Numbered from the stretch's first letter, positions 53,435-62,714 are shown. The stretch: 64,000 bases of DNA from Haliotis asinina (GCF_037392515.1 NC_090282.1:51670843-51734842), one strand, 5' to 3'. Translations and numbers: made by a program. Notes: generated from the letters alone by a model not told the origin.

Positions 53435-53531
53435 TTTTACACCGCGTTCAGCAATGTACTAGCCATATCACGGCGAGTAACTACAAATAGATGCTTCACA
53501 CATCATTCAGATATGGGAAATCGAAATAGGG
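53435..53531 (-). mobile_element. tRNA-derived SINE, copy 3, truncated by Polinton 2
   Basis: Plus-strand reading TTTACACCGCGTTCAGCAAT ... CCATATCACGGCGAG ... CTTCACACATCATTCAG ... GGGAAATCGAAATAGG parallels the SINE at 26,985-27,132. It ends in the B-box region, where Polinton 2 begins. Confidence 0.7.
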
Positions 53532-53852
53532 AGTAGTATAGGGAATGGGGGTTCTGGCTCACTTTCAAGAAATGTCTCTACAAAGCCTTATTTACTAAAT
53601 AAGGCTTTGGTTGGGTCATTAGCTCTTGCTACTATTACCCCTACTACAAAAAAGTTGGCGGTAATTACTGTGCCTTGGTAGGAGGTAACACTGTGCCGTA
53701 CGGTACGATCAATAATTCTTCTCTTACAAATCCCCTACCCGGCCCATCCCTCAAGTAGTATAAGTTAGGTTCGTCGGCTTTCATATCCACTTTATCTATG
53801 TTGTAAGTTTTGACTGACCATATAGGATCGGTGGCTCGCTTACGGCTATCGC
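53532..53852. repeat. Polinton 2 left terminal inverted repeat (partner outside window)
   Basis: Aligns with the element 1 TIR from the AGTAGTATAGGG end through the integrase-derived segment (GTGCCGTACGGTACGATCAA, GACCATATAGGATCGGTGGC), then departs at GGCTATCGCCCC. It includes indels relative to element 1 between 53,651 and 53,690. The true inner limit needs the other TIR. Confidence 0.8.
53582..53608. promoter_or_regulatory. Hairpin in Polinton 2 TIR with compensating changes
   Basis: AAAGCCTTATTTA / TAAATAAGGCTTT around C, at the same 50-base distance from the end as in element 1. Relative to element 1 both sides of one base pair changed (C-G to T-A), so pairing is preserved. Confidence 0.8.
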
Positions 53853-53884
53853 CCCCTATGTTATGTTTATATCAATGAAACAGT

Positions 53885-54502
53885 TTAATGTGAACCGCCT
53901 ACGATCTCTTTGGTGTTCATAATAAAGGCTTGCTGGGCTTTTTGTATTCCCTGTGCTATGTACTTTTTTTTCTCGTCCTCGCTGATAGCAGACTTACGAG
54001 ACTTGGACCGAATATCTTGTTTCATTCCGTTATATTTTGTGAGTTCAGATAGGATTGAACGAAACTCCTCTTCTGAGATCTTACTGTCAGAGAGTGCCGT
54101 GGAAATTCGCTCACTCACTGTGTTCAGCTTTGCTTCGGCCAGAACCCTGATCTCGTCATGTTTCAATGCCTTACGATTAAGTCTGCGTGATACTAACTTA
54201 AGCGCCAACCCTACCAACCCTGTCACCCCAGCCGTTATTTCAATACCTAACACTATAGGTGCAGCCACGATGGTGGTTAACAACCCAACGCCTGCCGCCC
54301 CTAGTCCCATGCTGGTTGCCATAAGGGTAGTGTCAGCCCCGTCCACGATATTGAAAGCTCTATTGTACTTTTTACATAGAGCTTTCCGCGTGTCACGGTC
54401 TTGTTCTAGTTGGCGTTTCACATCACATAACTGCCTCAAGCGGAACCCATCTACGGTTTCCAACGTCTTCGTTACTTCCTCTACGACTGGGTACAGACCC
54501 AT
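53885..54502 (-). CDS. Conserved membrane/coiled-coil protein (205 aa), element 2
   Basis: Same length as the gene at 48,252-48,869. Changes cluster in the hydrophobic hairpin (GIEITAGVTGLVGLALKLVS here). The RLRQLCDVKRQLEQDRD, EIRVLAEAKLNTVSERIS and KKYIAQGIQKAQQAF blocks remain. First gene inside the TIR. One base separates its start from the stop of the 231-aa gene, suggesting shared transcription. Confidence 0.85.
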   Translation of the reverse strand: MGLYPVVEEVTKTLETVDGFRLRQLCDVKRQLEQDRDTRKALCKKYNRAFNIVDGADTTLMATSMGLGAAGVGLLTTIVAAPIVLGIEITAGVTGLVGLALKLVSRRLNRKALKHDEIRVLAEAKLNTVSERISTALSDSKISEEEFRSILSELTKYNGMKQDIRSKSRKSAISEDEKKKYIAQGIQKAQQAFIMNTKEIVGGSH

Positions 54503-54503
54503 C

Positions 54504-55199
54504 CTATAATATATATTTTGAAAGATATTTTAATTGGGTTTCAGTTAATTGTCTATTAATATATTTTAAGCCTACAAGATCTAGACCATCAATCAGGGTA
54601 ATAGGTGAGAGGCTAATAGACTTTTCTGTTGTAATAAAAACCCCACTGAGGCTTATTAAGCGGTTTATAGGGGCCCCGTGGGTATCCTGTTGTATAACAA
54701 TACGACAATATTGGCTTGTGTGTTCATCAAACCAGTGTATTGACACCCCGGGTAAAATTTTGTGTACTTTTGAGGTGTTTTCATTACCTAAATAGAAAAA
54801 GAAGACTTCTATGATGAGTGTGAAAGGGGAGGATATATCAAGATATACGTTATAATGATTATTGCGAAATGGTAATTTATTTTTTACTATAGTCCTTAAC
54901 CTATTTTTTCCGGGACCAGTAGTTATCATGATTAATGACCTCTCCGGAATGAAATCCCCGACCCAACTACCGTTGTTCTTAATCTTAGAGATCACCCCAT
55001 TTTCACCTATTGTGATATAAGGTGAGGCTGGTGTTAAGTTGATCAGCCATTTGGGTTCTTTAAAATCTGATAACGGCACCCGTTTGTACACGTTGTCTTT
55101 GAAGTGCAGGATGTATAATTCATCTTCCTCACCAGGCTGATCGAATCCCTCCGTGTCTCCTAGGTCGTTAAGCGTAGTGTTGGGATGATGACTGGTCAT
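54504..55199 (-). CDS. LGDT-motif paralogue (231 aa), element 2
   Basis: The N-terminal ~55 residues, including NDLGDTEGFDQPG, match element 1 exactly, and the last ~60 are similar. The middle is largely replaced (GENGVISKIKNNGS, PFRNNHYNVYLDISSPF) with net growth of six residues. This is the most variable gene pair between the two elements, consistent with a surface role. Confidence 0.8.
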   Translation of the reverse strand: MTSHHPNTTLNDLGDTEGFDQPGEEDELYILHFKDNVYKRVPLSDFKEPKWLINLTPASPYITIGENGVISKIKNNGSWVGDFIPERSLIMITTGPGKNRLRTIVKNKLPFRNNHYNVYLDISSPFTLIIEVFFFYLGNENTSKVHKILPGVSIHWFDEHTSQYCRIVIQQDTHGAPINRLISLSGVFITTEKSISLSPITLIDGLDLVGLKYINRQLTETQLKYLSKYIL

Positions 55200-55209
55200 T
55201 ATTATACTA

Positions 55210-56124
55210 TTACGATATAATTTCCAACTGGGTTTCTGATAATATTTCAGGGGTTAACTTCATACCCATGAAGTGTATGTTGTCAGGCAGGAAGATATTT
55301 ATTAGTGATATCTTGTTTTCCACGATCACGTTGACCCCCTGCAGACTGGTCTTGGGGCCGACACCCTCCAGCACGTAAACATTACAAATTTGAAACTGAT
55401 GTTGTTTACCCCACCCGAGTTTGATCCCCTTCACGATCTCGATATTATTCCCCGATGATTCCCCTAGGTATACTTTGATGATCAGTGTTCCGTTTATCGT
55501 TATATTATCTAGTACCTTGGTCACGCCTTCGAATTCAGACACCAACTGCAATTTCACGTTTTGTACGGCCGGTTTACTCGATAGCATGTGGGCTACCGCA
55601 GTGTTGGCTGGGCTGACGACTACGCTACGTCTTTGAGTTGGGACGTAAGCCACGAGCAGGGTTCCATTGTTCACGACTTTGTTTAGGTGGTTGTCTTTGT
55701 TATCTGTGAACACGTAAGGGGAGACGAGTCTAATATTGATCAACCAGTCGTCTTTATCGGGTAACAACACCCACTTGTCATCTTCAGTGAAGACGAGCAT
55801 ATATGGTTTGTTTTTGACGACGGTAGTGCTCTCAACATCGTCTAAGTCGAACAGTTTACCACCGAACGATGGGTATATTACCCAATTATTATTACCGGTG
55901 TTGACAAGGGCGTACTTAGTGTTGACTGTTGCTCTTGTGGTATCTATCATATCACTTAGGGTTCCACCGGAGGGGATTTCAACGCGTTTGTAAATGTTGT
56001 TTTTCAGTTGCAAGGCGTACGATTTACCATCTACTCCGGGAGCGTCGAAACCGCGCGTGTCTCCGAGGTCGGAGATCCCGATATTGACGCATTTTTTCAC
56101 TCCGGGTCCTTGTGCGCTGGTCAT
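55210..56124 (-). CDS. LGDT-motif protein, possible attachment fibre (304 aa), element 2
   Basis: Begins MTSAQGPGVKKCVNIGISDL as in element 1. Substitutions are scattered (DKDDWLINIRLVSPYVF, VLDNITINGTLIIKVYLGES). It shares with the neighbouring 231-aa protein the LGDT block, the WLIN...SPY block and the closing TQL.EIIS/TQLKYLS block. It overlaps the penton stop by four bases. Confidence 0.8.
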   Translation of the reverse strand: MTSAQGPGVKKCVNIGISDLGDTRGFDAPGVDGKSYALQLKNNIYKRVEIPSGGTLSDMIDTTRATVNTKYALVNTGNNNWVIYPSFGGKLFDLDDVESTTVVKNKPYMLVFTEDDKWVLLPDKDDWLINIRLVSPYVFTDNKDNHLNKVVNNGTLLVAYVPTQRRSVVVSPANTAVAHMLSSKPAVQNVKLQLVSEFEGVTKVLDNITINGTLIIKVYLGESSGNNIEIVKGIKLGWGKQHQFQICNVYVLEGVGPKTSLQGVNVIVENKISLINIFLPDNIHFMGMKLTPEILSETQLEIIS

Positions 56125-56774
56125 GTTACATGAAGTGTTAAGCTGAGGTATCCTATATTTACAGGATTATGATTTATATCTAACACCGATATTGTCAGCT
56201 CAGGTATGTTGCCCTGGGTTAATCTCTTATACTGCTGTGGTGAAAACGACTCGGTTCTACCGTCGTTGAATTTCTCAGTTTTCACCGGCACTGCTCTCAA
56301 TATAGTGGAAGGGTGGCCTCCTTGAATGTTATACGTTGTGCTCACCTGACCGAGATGAATGTACAGCTCTCGGTACGGTACTAGGTCGGGTAACTTCGTA
56401 CCTGTGACGGTTGTTGTTGGTTTTATCTCGTCAGGAGACATACCGAGCATCCTTGCTAATGGTCGGCCGAGCCTCAAAGGGTTTATTCCATTGTTGATTA
56501 ACACCACTGTACCGTTTGAGTCGTTCATCTTGAGTTCGGCTCCCAGGGGTTTGAAGACCTCATCGTTTAGAGAGCACACGCTGTAGTAGCCGTCAGTTAT
56601 CTGGCTGCGAGTTCCACTGACGAACAGCTTATTGTTGCTGATATTAATGTTAGTCCATTGCGGTAGGTAGGTGATATCGCAGAGTGCGACTTCGAGTTGA
56701 CCTGACGTGTTATCGATCGCGTGCGTCAGCTGAACGGCCTCACCGCTCGTTATTCCTGGAAGTGTTATGTACAT
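56121..56774 (-). CDS. Candidate minor capsid (penton) protein, element 2
   Basis: 217 residues with only a few substitutions relative to 46,001-46,654 (GINPLRLGRPLARMLGM, KLPDLVPYRELYIHLGQ). The strong constraint contrasts with the variable fibre-like genes downstream. Same ATGA coupling to the next gene. Confidence 0.65.
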   Translation of the reverse strand: MYITLPGITSGEAVQLTHAIDNTSGQLEVALCDITYLPQWTNINISNNKLFVSGTRSQITDGYYSVCSLNDEVFKPLGAELKMNDSNGTVVLINNGINPLRLGRPLARMLGMSPDEIKPTTTVTGTKLPDLVPYRELYIHLGQVSTTYNIQGGHPSTILRAVPVKTEKFNDGRTESFSPQQYKRLTQGNIPELTISVLDINHNPVNIGYLSLTLHVT

Positions 56775-56811
56775 GTTAGAGTATATATACTCATTATATA
56801 ATAGTTTTAAA
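56775..56811. promoter_or_regulatory. Bidirectional AT-rich promoter region, element 2
   Basis: 37 bases including TATATATACTCATTATATAA between the penton ATG (minus) and the ATG chosen for the 405-aa gene (plus). Confidence 0.55.
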
Positions 56812-58029
56812 ATGTATTCCCCTGGTGTGTTTTACCCTAAACTGGATGTAGATTTCTCCCCCATGAAGATCGTGGTTGCTCCTGAGTTGTATTTCAATGC
56901 CCAGCTTTTAGATGTGTTCGATAAGTATAAGCTTATGGTGACTAACATTGAGGCAGTCCACGCGTGGTTCAACAACCCTATGCAGTTCTGGCAGAATCAA
57001 TTCAACTTTGCTGTGTGGTGCGCTACAACGGGGTGTGGTGTGGCATTGGCCGACTCTCAGCGTGGACCGCTGAGTCAGTCTGTGTTCAAGTTCCACGTGT
57101 ACTACCAGGTCAGACGTATCCTTAAAGAGATCAGTGCCCCCCTCCCACAGGACAAAGCGTGGGACGCAACAAACAACCCATACGATAGACGGGCCTACGA
57201 ACGTATTTGTAATGAATTCGAAATAAACCCGAAGACGGATTGGCGTTTGCCGGGGCCGAACCACGGGTTGGGTATTCCTTCTGATGGCGTGCGATCAGTG
57301 AAAGAACTCAGTGATCTTGTACTGAAACAAGGTAAACTACGCCCGGACTTTGCTTTGTCGAGTAATGAATGGAGGGATGATCGTATGAACTTTAAAGGTG
57401 GTGTTGCTTTCACAGTCCAGAAAGTGGAGCAGTCAACCGCAGACGGGTGGAAAATGTTCATGCTGGACACATCGAAAGGATTCACTCGTGCTGGTACAAT
57501 ACGCTTGAACGACTCGATTCGAACGTACGTGTGGTCGCTGTTGGGTGCGCAGTCGCAAACGCGTTCCAACATCATCGGTAAGGGAACTGCTTACGACGCT
57601 CAGAAACAGTTCGTTGCCAACGTTGAGGATGCTATTAATTCTCCAGTTGATCTCCCGCGGGCCATCGAACGCTACCAAAACGTGTTAGAATACGCCAGAT
57701 CGAAAGTCAACTACGTGTTCGGCGTGGGGCTGTACATGTCTCCGAGTGATATGCAACTGAGAATAAAAAAAGTGGTGGGTTATAACAACGAAATAGTCAT
57801 AGCCACGAAGGATCAAAAGTTGGGTATCAACCCCGATATTAACACCCCACATATCCCACACACCCAACCACGTGAAAAGGGTATAGTGGCGCCACCCCCG
57901 GAGCCTAAAGTTCATGTGCCCCCCACACACCCCCATATGCATGTGGGGGTACAGCAGCATATTGATAATAAAACGGCCCTAGTGGTTGGTGGGGTAACTT
58001 TGGGACTTATTTGGTTAAAGATTTCTTAG
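56812..58029 (+). CDS. Conserved large Polinton protein, tail-anchored (405 aa), element 2
   Basis: Start chosen at MYSPGVFYPKLDVDFSPMKI because it follows the AT spacer; a longer frame from 56,767 would run through that spacer and into the penton gene. It matches the element 1 protein in NPMQFWQNQFNFAVWC, NPYDRRAYERIC, GFTRAGTIRLNDSIRTYVW and the C-terminal half. The N terminus and ~150-220 are replaced (SDGVRSVKELSDLVLKQGKL here). The linker before the hydrophobic tail differs (PPTHPHMHVGVQ). The 3' end overlaps the 376-aa gene by 23 bases. Confidence 0.85.
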   Translation: MYSPGVFYPKLDVDFSPMKIVVAPELYFNAQLLDVFDKYKLMVTNIEAVHAWFNNPMQFWQNQFNFAVWCATTGCGVALADSQRGPLSQSVFKFHVYYQVRRILKEISAPLPQDKAWDATNNPYDRRAYERICNEFEINPKTDWRLPGPNHGLGIPSDGVRSVKELSDLVLKQGKLRPDFALSSNEWRDDRMNFKGGVAFTVQKVEQSTADGWKMFMLDTSKGFTRAGTIRLNDSIRTYVWSLLGAQSQTRSNIIGKGTAYDAQKQFVANVEDAINSPVDLPRAIERYQNVLEYARSKVNYVFGVGLYMSPSDMQLRIKKVVGYNNEIVIATKDQKLGINPDINTPHIPHTQPREKGIVAPPPEPKVHVPPTHPHMHVGVQQHIDNKTALVVGGVTLGLIWLKIS

Positions 58030-59137
58030 CCGCTACGTACACCAGACCCGCCACGGCGACGATGGCTGCCCACAGGTTTTGACTGAGCCACATGGCAGTT
58101 TTAGACAGAGCGCTCAACAACCACGAGACGATGCTACCCAGGATGCCGGGAAGGGCTTCGGCGGCTTTACCAGCCAGTTTAGCTAGGCCTTCCCCGAGTT
58201 TTTTAATCCAGTCTTTAACACCACCACTGGGAGTTCCCCCGCCGGCAGGGCCCACAGGGGTTCCCCCTGTCAGTGACACCACCAGGGTTGATATAATGAA
58301 ACCCAATGCAGTCAGAATGCTGGCGATGGTGATCCCTTGCTCCCGGAACAATATCCGAATCCTGTCTGCTAACGTGGTGTCTCGGTAGAGGACTTGATTG
58401 ATGGTTTCCCGTATACGGTTGACCTGGGATCGAAGCTTTTCTTTGAAGGAGGATGCTGTCTCCAACCAGGTCTGCCTTTCCTCTTCCAAATTACGTATTT
58501 GTTTCTCGATGTGGGCTTTCAGAGCCTCGTTATCAGTTTCACCGAGTTTTTTCTTTTCATAGGCGATGTTGTTGTCTAACTCACTTATTTTGGCCGTGCT
58601 TTTCGCGAGATGTCCGCGAATGGTTTGCATCGTCAGATCCAACCCCCGCAGTTCCCGAATGGTAAATTCGAGCCCCGGGAATGGTTTGTTCTCGTAGTCG
58701 GCCAACACCTTTTTAATATCATAAGTCATGTTTTGACCTGATATGGCGTCCCTGATACTTTCCAGACCTTGAACTAACTTCGGAGGATACTGCTTAGGTC
58801 GCGCGCCACCGTAATTTGTGAAGCCTAGTTCATCTTGGACCAACTGACTTCCATGTTTACCGGCCAATGTTGATAAAGCAAGCGGTTCTCTAGTGCGTTT
58901 ATTCATGAGATCGATCTTCGGGTGAGACTTCAAACGCAGCGTGCCATTGCTGAGGGTAAAATCGGAATAGTTCCTTCCCAACGGTTTGAGTTTGGATTTA
59001 TTTTCAACTGCGTTGTAATAATCGTCGACGGCGCCCTTAAGGAGCTCGTCACTTTGCGAGAATGAGGTCTCCTGGTCATCATCGAATGCCTGGGCACTAT
59101 CGTCCCACATATCATCCATAGGTATGTCTTCATCCAT
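58007..59137 (-). CDS. Coiled-coil protein with membrane-active C-terminal region (376 aa), element 2
   Basis: Start set at the MDEDIPMDDM codon (59,137), equivalent to element 1; the frame upstream to 59,170 runs through the AT-rich spacer. Residues ~20-165 are largely different from element 1 (DELLKGAVDDYYNAVENKSK, NYGGARPKQYPPKL). The coiled coil is moderately similar, and from FREQGITIASILTALG to the end it is nearly identical. Such a sharp boundary suggests recombination or domain exchange. Confidence 0.85.
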   Translation of the reverse strand: MDEDIPMDDMWDDSAQAFDDDQETSFSQSDELLKGAVDDYYNAVENKSKLKPLGRNYSDFTLSNGTLRLKSHPKIDLMNKRTREPLALSTLAGKHGSQLVQDELGFTNYGGARPKQYPPKLVQGLESIRDAISGQNMTYDIKKVLADYENKPFPGLEFTIRELRGLDLTMQTIRGHLAKSTAKISELDNNIAYEKKKLGETDNEALKAHIEKQIRNLEEERQTWLETASSFKEKLRSQVNRIRETINQVLYRDTTLADRIRILFREQGITIASILTALGFIISTLVVSLTGGTPVGPAGGGTPSGGVKDWIKKLGEGLAKLAGKAAEALPGILGSIVSWLLSALSKTAMWLSQNLWAAIVAVAGLVYVAAKKSLTK

Positions 59138-59169
59138 TAGTATTAAAAATATATTTCTTTTATATAACA
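59138..59169. promoter_or_regulatory. Bidirectional AT-only promoter region, element 2
   Basis: 32 bases (TATTAAAAATATATTTCTTT core) between divergent ATGs, equivalent to 43,622-43,654. Confidence 0.6.
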
Positions 59170-60426
59170 ATGTACGGTAGAAAATTAGATCCTTTCAGAA
59201 AATTGAGAGAGCCATTAGGAGCCAGAGCCGTGCGCCAGTCGGTGACCATCACCAACAATCCCAGCAAGATAGACCAGAATCAAACTCTGCTGGTTAGATT
59301 TCCAAACCTTGGTGAGAATGACCTCATTGTACCAGGCACTGTTCGACTGGCGTTCAATATCACGTTGACCTCCGACAACGACAAACGCGAGCTAGTGCGG
59401 AACGTGGGTCGAGCTATCATCAAGAAAACGACCGTCAAGATCAGCGGTAACGAGGTGCTGAGCATCGACGACAGCGACGTGTTTCACTGCTACAAGGATC
59501 TCTGGAAAAGCAATGGAGAACGAGTCAATGATGTGTACCAGGGCATCAGCAAATCAACCCGGGCGCGCATAGGGTATGTCTTCACGCAAGACCAACAAGA
59601 CAAGCTATCGGCCGGTGAAAAGGCCATCGCTCTAGCATACGGGAATCGATTCTGCGTGCCGCTCGACTTCGAGTTGCTCACGGGGCACGCGCCGTTTTAC
59701 CAGGCCGCGCTGGGTGATAGGCTCGAATACGAGCTCACGTTTAACGACTATAGCAAAGTAGTGCGTACGCCGAACGGTGATGAGGCCAGTTATGCCATAG
59801 ACAACATCTCTCTGGAGTTCGACATGGTCACTAGCCCGGAGCTGGCTAGGCAGGTTCGAAGTCAGTACTCTGGGAAGATGGCTATCCTATACGATCGCGT
59901 ACTGAGACATAGATCAGTCGTGCGAGATAAGAGCGACACTGTGTGGAATATCAACCTGAACGTGCCGGCGAGATCGATGAAAGGTATCCTGGTCGTCCCC
60001 GTGGAGGATTACGAGCCATTCCAGAGGGACAGCGAGAAGTTTTTCAACCCCGAGATTGAAAAGGTGGAAGTGACCATCGAGGGCGTGCCCAACCAGCTGT
60101 TCAGTCATGGTATGAGACCACACCAGCAGTGGGATGAGATAAAAAAGCTACCAGTGGGGGATTACATAATAAAGGACCTGGACCTAAGCTCCGTGCAGAT
60201 CGGTGAATACCTGACCACCAAGTACGCCCTATGGTTGGACATGCGATCCACGGATGATGATAAACTGCACGGTAGCGGGCGCCGTATAGATAACGGCAGC
60301 GAAGGGATAACCATCCAGATTACTAAGAAGGCTCAAACCGCTGGTAAGTTGAAATTATATCTGTACGTTATTATGGACGCGCAACTTAATATAGACAATG
60401 GGAGATTCGTGCAAGCCATCTACTGA
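59170..60426 (+). CDS. Candidate major capsid protein, element 2
   Basis: 418 residues, the same length as the element 1 protein with about a dozen substitutions (for example WKSNGERVND, TQDQQDKLSAGEK, YEPFQRDSEK). High identity and no gaps indicate strong constraint. The 3' end overlaps the ATPase start by 29 bases, as in element 1. Confidence 0.7.
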   Translation: MYGRKLDPFRKLREPLGARAVRQSVTITNNPSKIDQNQTLLVRFPNLGENDLIVPGTVRLAFNITLTSDNDKRELVRNVGRAIIKKTTVKISGNEVLSIDDSDVFHCYKDLWKSNGERVNDVYQGISKSTRARIGYVFTQDQQDKLSAGEKAIALAYGNRFCVPLDFELLTGHAPFYQAALGDRLEYELTFNDYSKVVRTPNGDEASYAIDNISLEFDMVTSPELARQVRSQYSGKMAILYDRVLRHRSVVRDKSDTVWNINLNVPARSMKGILVVPVEDYEPFQRDSEKFFNPEIEKVEVTIEGVPNQLFSHGMRPHQQWDEIKKLPVGDYIIKDLDLSSVQIGEYLTTKYALWLDMRSTDDDKLHGSGRRIDNGSEGITIQITKKAQTAGKLKLYLYVIMDAQLNIDNGRFVQAIY

Positions 60427-61081
60427 TGGGGGGTACCCCCCCACACCCCCCAACAATAAACAAGACCCCCACACCCCCCAGGGGTACCCACAACTACCCA
60501 CTGACCCACACTGCGCCATAGTGTGCGGGCAGACTGGCTGTGGGAAGACCGTTTTCGTGTTGGATATGTTGGAGGGTTACTACAAGGATGTGTTCGATAA
60601 CATCGTTATCATGTGCCCTACTCTGGGCATGAATAAAACGTACGCGCGACCTTGGGTAATGACGGACCCTGACGTACACAAAATCGACCCTGGAACACGC
60701 CTGCAGGACTGGTTGAAAGCTCTTCACGAGAAATTTAAAGGGGAACCGACGCTGTTTATACTGGACGACTGCAGCGCTAATCGCGAGATAACAAAAAAGA
60801 GAGACATGCTATCGTACCTGGCCTTCTCTGGCCGGCATGCAAATCACAGCGTCTGGGTGCTAACGCAGAAGTTCAACTCGGTGTTGAAAGACCTCAGGGA
60901 GCAGACGCGATGGGTGGCCTTATTTCACTGCAAGGACAGGGATTCGTTTGAGGAGTGTTTGAGAGAGAACGATGTGATGAGTAAATTAGAACGGGAACGG
61001 GTGAAGAAACAGCTCGCTGAAACTAAACACGCTAAGCTCGTTCTAAAGACCGACCAACCAGTAGCATATATAGTATGCTAA
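60398..61081 (+). CDS. Genome-packaging ATPase, element 2
   Basis: 227 residues. It keeps Walker A GQTGCGKT and Walker B LFILDD and matches element 1 almost exactly after PTDPHCAI. The leader is longer and different (GGYPPTPPNNKQDPHTPQGY), encoded by GC-rich palindromic sequence just after the capsid stop, so the terminal region tolerates insertions. Confidence 0.93.
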   Translation: MGDSCKPSTDGGYPPTPPNNKQDPHTPQGYPQLPTDPHCAIVCGQTGCGKTVFVLDMLEGYYKDVFDNIVIMCPTLGMNKTYARPWVMTDPDVHKIDPGTRLQDWLKALHEKFKGEPTLFILDDCSANREITKKRDMLSYLAFSGRHANHSVWVLTQKFNSVLKDLREQTRWVALFHCKDRDSFEECLRENDVMSKLERERVKKQLAETKHAKLVLKTDQPVAYIVC

Positions 61082-61130
61082 GCAAAGCTAAGCAAAAGCT
61101 AAGCAAAGCTAAGCAAAGCTAAGCAAAGCT
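61079..61130 (+). repeat. GCTAAGCAAA tandem repeat between genes, element 2
   Basis: Five units, GCTAAGCAAA with one AAAA variant, between the ATPase stop and the ATG of the 222-aa gene, equivalent to 41,689-41,740. Confidence 0.8.
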
Positions 61131-61799
61131 ATGATATTTGAAGTATTTGTCGTGTGCAACTTAACATTCATTTTTCTGTGTTTTGCCTGCATCGGGTATT
61201 ATATAGTTAAAACTAAATCTTACTTGTTATATTATAAGATGGAGTGTGAGGAATTGCTCGAACAATTGTCGCCCGCAGGCCCCACTGATGACAAGCGAGA
61301 GAAACTGGTGGCGTTGGCTGTTGGCGGCAAAGCCAAACATTACTTTGGAGACTACACTCCGGATAAAATTAACAAAATGTCAGCCGAAGAAATCGATAAG
61401 CTGTACGCTAGATACGAGTCCCGGCTCGGAGCAGAAATGACAAAGACAATAGGATCGGCTATGACCCAGATATACACCGGTATTGTGTCACATTTCCTTC
61501 CCATTCCACCAGAGCGCCGACTTTACCTGTGGGAGGACCTCGAGAAAGACCCTTTTATCGAACACGCCGTGAGCTCTATCAGCTGCGGGCTGTACCACAA
61601 ATATGGTATGTTGTTGGCTCCAGTGACGGCGGCGATTATCACGGCAAAACATTGCCAATTTGAGAGAAAGAATAATAATAATAGTATAGATGGATGCTGC
61701 ACAGGAGGAGACCCCAGTGGAGGAGACCCCACCCCCAACAGTGAGTCCCGAGGTGACGGTGGAGACCACTTCAACAGTAACCAGACAGAAGAATCCTAA
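61131..61799 (+). CDS. Conserved protein, possible membrane anchor (222 aa), element 2
   Basis: Same core as 41,018-41,686 (GGKAKHYFGDYTPDK, PIPPERRLYLWEDLEKDPF). The hydrophobic N-terminal extension is conserved in length with two substitutions, mildly supporting its translation; the alternative start is MECEELL at 61,239. The segment after LEQLS is shorter (PAGPTDDKREK), and the Asn-rich tail contains a different GGDP-type repeat that overlaps the 105-aa gene. Confidence 0.8.
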   Translation: MIFEVFVVCNLTFIFLCFACIGYYIVKTKSYLLYYKMECEELLEQLSPAGPTDDKREKLVALAVGGKAKHYFGDYTPDKINKMSAEEIDKLYARYESRLGAEMTKTIGSAMTQIYTGIVSHFLPIPPERRLYLWEDLEKDPFIEHAVSSISCGLYHKYGMLLAPVTAAIITAKHCQFERKNNNNSIDGCCTGGDPSGGDPTPNSESRGDGGDHFNSNQTEES

Positions 61800-62007
61800 G
61801 AGAGTAGCTGCCGGTAAAAAACGGTGGTGTAACCAACATAAAGTGACCAACCCAACCCGACTGTTGTTGGCTGTAGGTGTAACTGCTGCCTTGGCTATCT
61901 CGTGGTTATATACACGTGAGGGAAACCCTCACCGTGAGGTGGTACCTGAGGTGGTAACCCCCACTGTGGGGGGTACCCCCACCGTCGACCCGCATATCAT
62001 GTTATAA
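61690..62007 (+). CDS. Single-pass membrane protein with basic segment (105 aa), element 2
   Basis: Core RQKNPKRVAAGKKRWCNQHK and the transmembrane helix (LLLAVGVTAALAISWLY) match element 1. N terminus (EETPVEETPPPTVS) and tail (EVVTPTVGGTPTVDPHIML) are rearranged around palindromic GC-rich stretches. It overlaps the preceding gene by 110 bases in another frame. Confidence 0.8.
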   Translation: MDAAQEETPVEETPPPTVSPEVTVETTSTVTRQKNPKRVAAGKKRWCNQHKVTNPTRLLLAVGVTAALAISWLYTREGNPHREVVPEVVTPTVGGTPTVDPHIML

Positions 62008-62033
62008 TTTTAATATTTTATATCATATACATA

Positions 62034-62261
62034 ATGTCTGAGGGGAAAACGTTCGTCAACGACGCATACCACGCCACAGTGGTCGCTAGTCTAGCCGTAG
62101 GGTACGCTCGGTTGACTAAAATGGTGCTTAAACAACCAACTATCAAGCTAGATTTCAACCTGCAGGATATGGGTATGCTCATAATGAACCTTGGTATGGC
62201 GATGGCCACAAAAGACATCCTAGTAAAACAAGGAATAATACCTGATAATATAATGAAATAA
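62034..62261 (+). CDS. Small hydrophobic protein (75 aa), element 2
   Basis: Protein identical to 40,555-40,782. It is preceded by an AT-rich spacer (TTTTATATCATATACATA). Confidence 0.85.
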   Translation: MSEGKTFVNDAYHATVVASLAVGYARLTKMVLKQPTIKLDFNLQDMGMLIMNLGMAMATKDILVKQGIIPDNIMK

Positions 62262-62269
62262 ATATAGGG

Positions 62270-62695
62270 ATGGCCACGATAGCTATGATGGTCGGTGGGG
62301 CGTTAGTGAATGCCCTGGCATTTTCCGGGAGTAATTTCCTCTTCTCGAAACTACGAGATGATCACGCGGCTGAAATACAGGAAGAAAGGAAGCGACACGA
62401 TCTCGCTACTGAGAAATTACAAAGAGCACAGGACGAGTACGTTAAAAAACGCCTCCAGAGGATCGATTTTATTAACGAACAACTCAAGCGTGAAAACCAT
62501 GCCATTAAAACATTCTACGATGTCGATGAAGCAATGAAAGAATACTATCTACTAACTGGTAAACAATTGGAACCGCTCAATAAACCCACACTCGCTCAGT
62601 ACTACACACCATCCAAGGGACAAATGAATCGTGAACTGGGCTTCATAGTGTTGGGTATAGCAGCTACTGCGTTGGTTGCTAAGCAATTAAACTAA
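62270..62695 (+). CDS. Membrane/coiled-coil protein (141 aa), element 2
   Basis: Same termini as 40,121-40,546 (MATIAMMVGGALVNALAFSG; LGFIVLGIAATALVAKQLN). Substitutions are confined to the helix (DEYVKKRLQRIDFINEQLKR, GKQLEPLNKPTLAQYY). Eight bases follow the 75-aa stop. Confidence 0.85.
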   Translation: MATIAMMVGGALVNALAFSGSNFLFSKLRDDHAAEIQEERKRHDLATEKLQRAQDEYVKKRLQRIDFINEQLKRENHAIKTFYDVDEAMKEYYLLTGKQLEPLNKPTLAQYYTPSKGQMNRELGFIVLGIAATALVAKQLN

Positions 62696-62714
62696 AATAC
62701 CTATATAAGTAAAC

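Noticed and set aside
53051..53462. Overlapping 80-117-codon frames in the GC-rich block
   Set aside because: They lie in the LINE A 5' untranslated region and run across its junction with host DNA. Several frames are open on both strands at once, as GC-rich sequence allows.
49264..53531. Polinton 2 as an inverted duplicate of Polinton 1 including flanks
   Set aside because: The flanks differ: element 1 sits in LINE B, element 2 in a SINE, and the two copies differ in gene content and TIR details.
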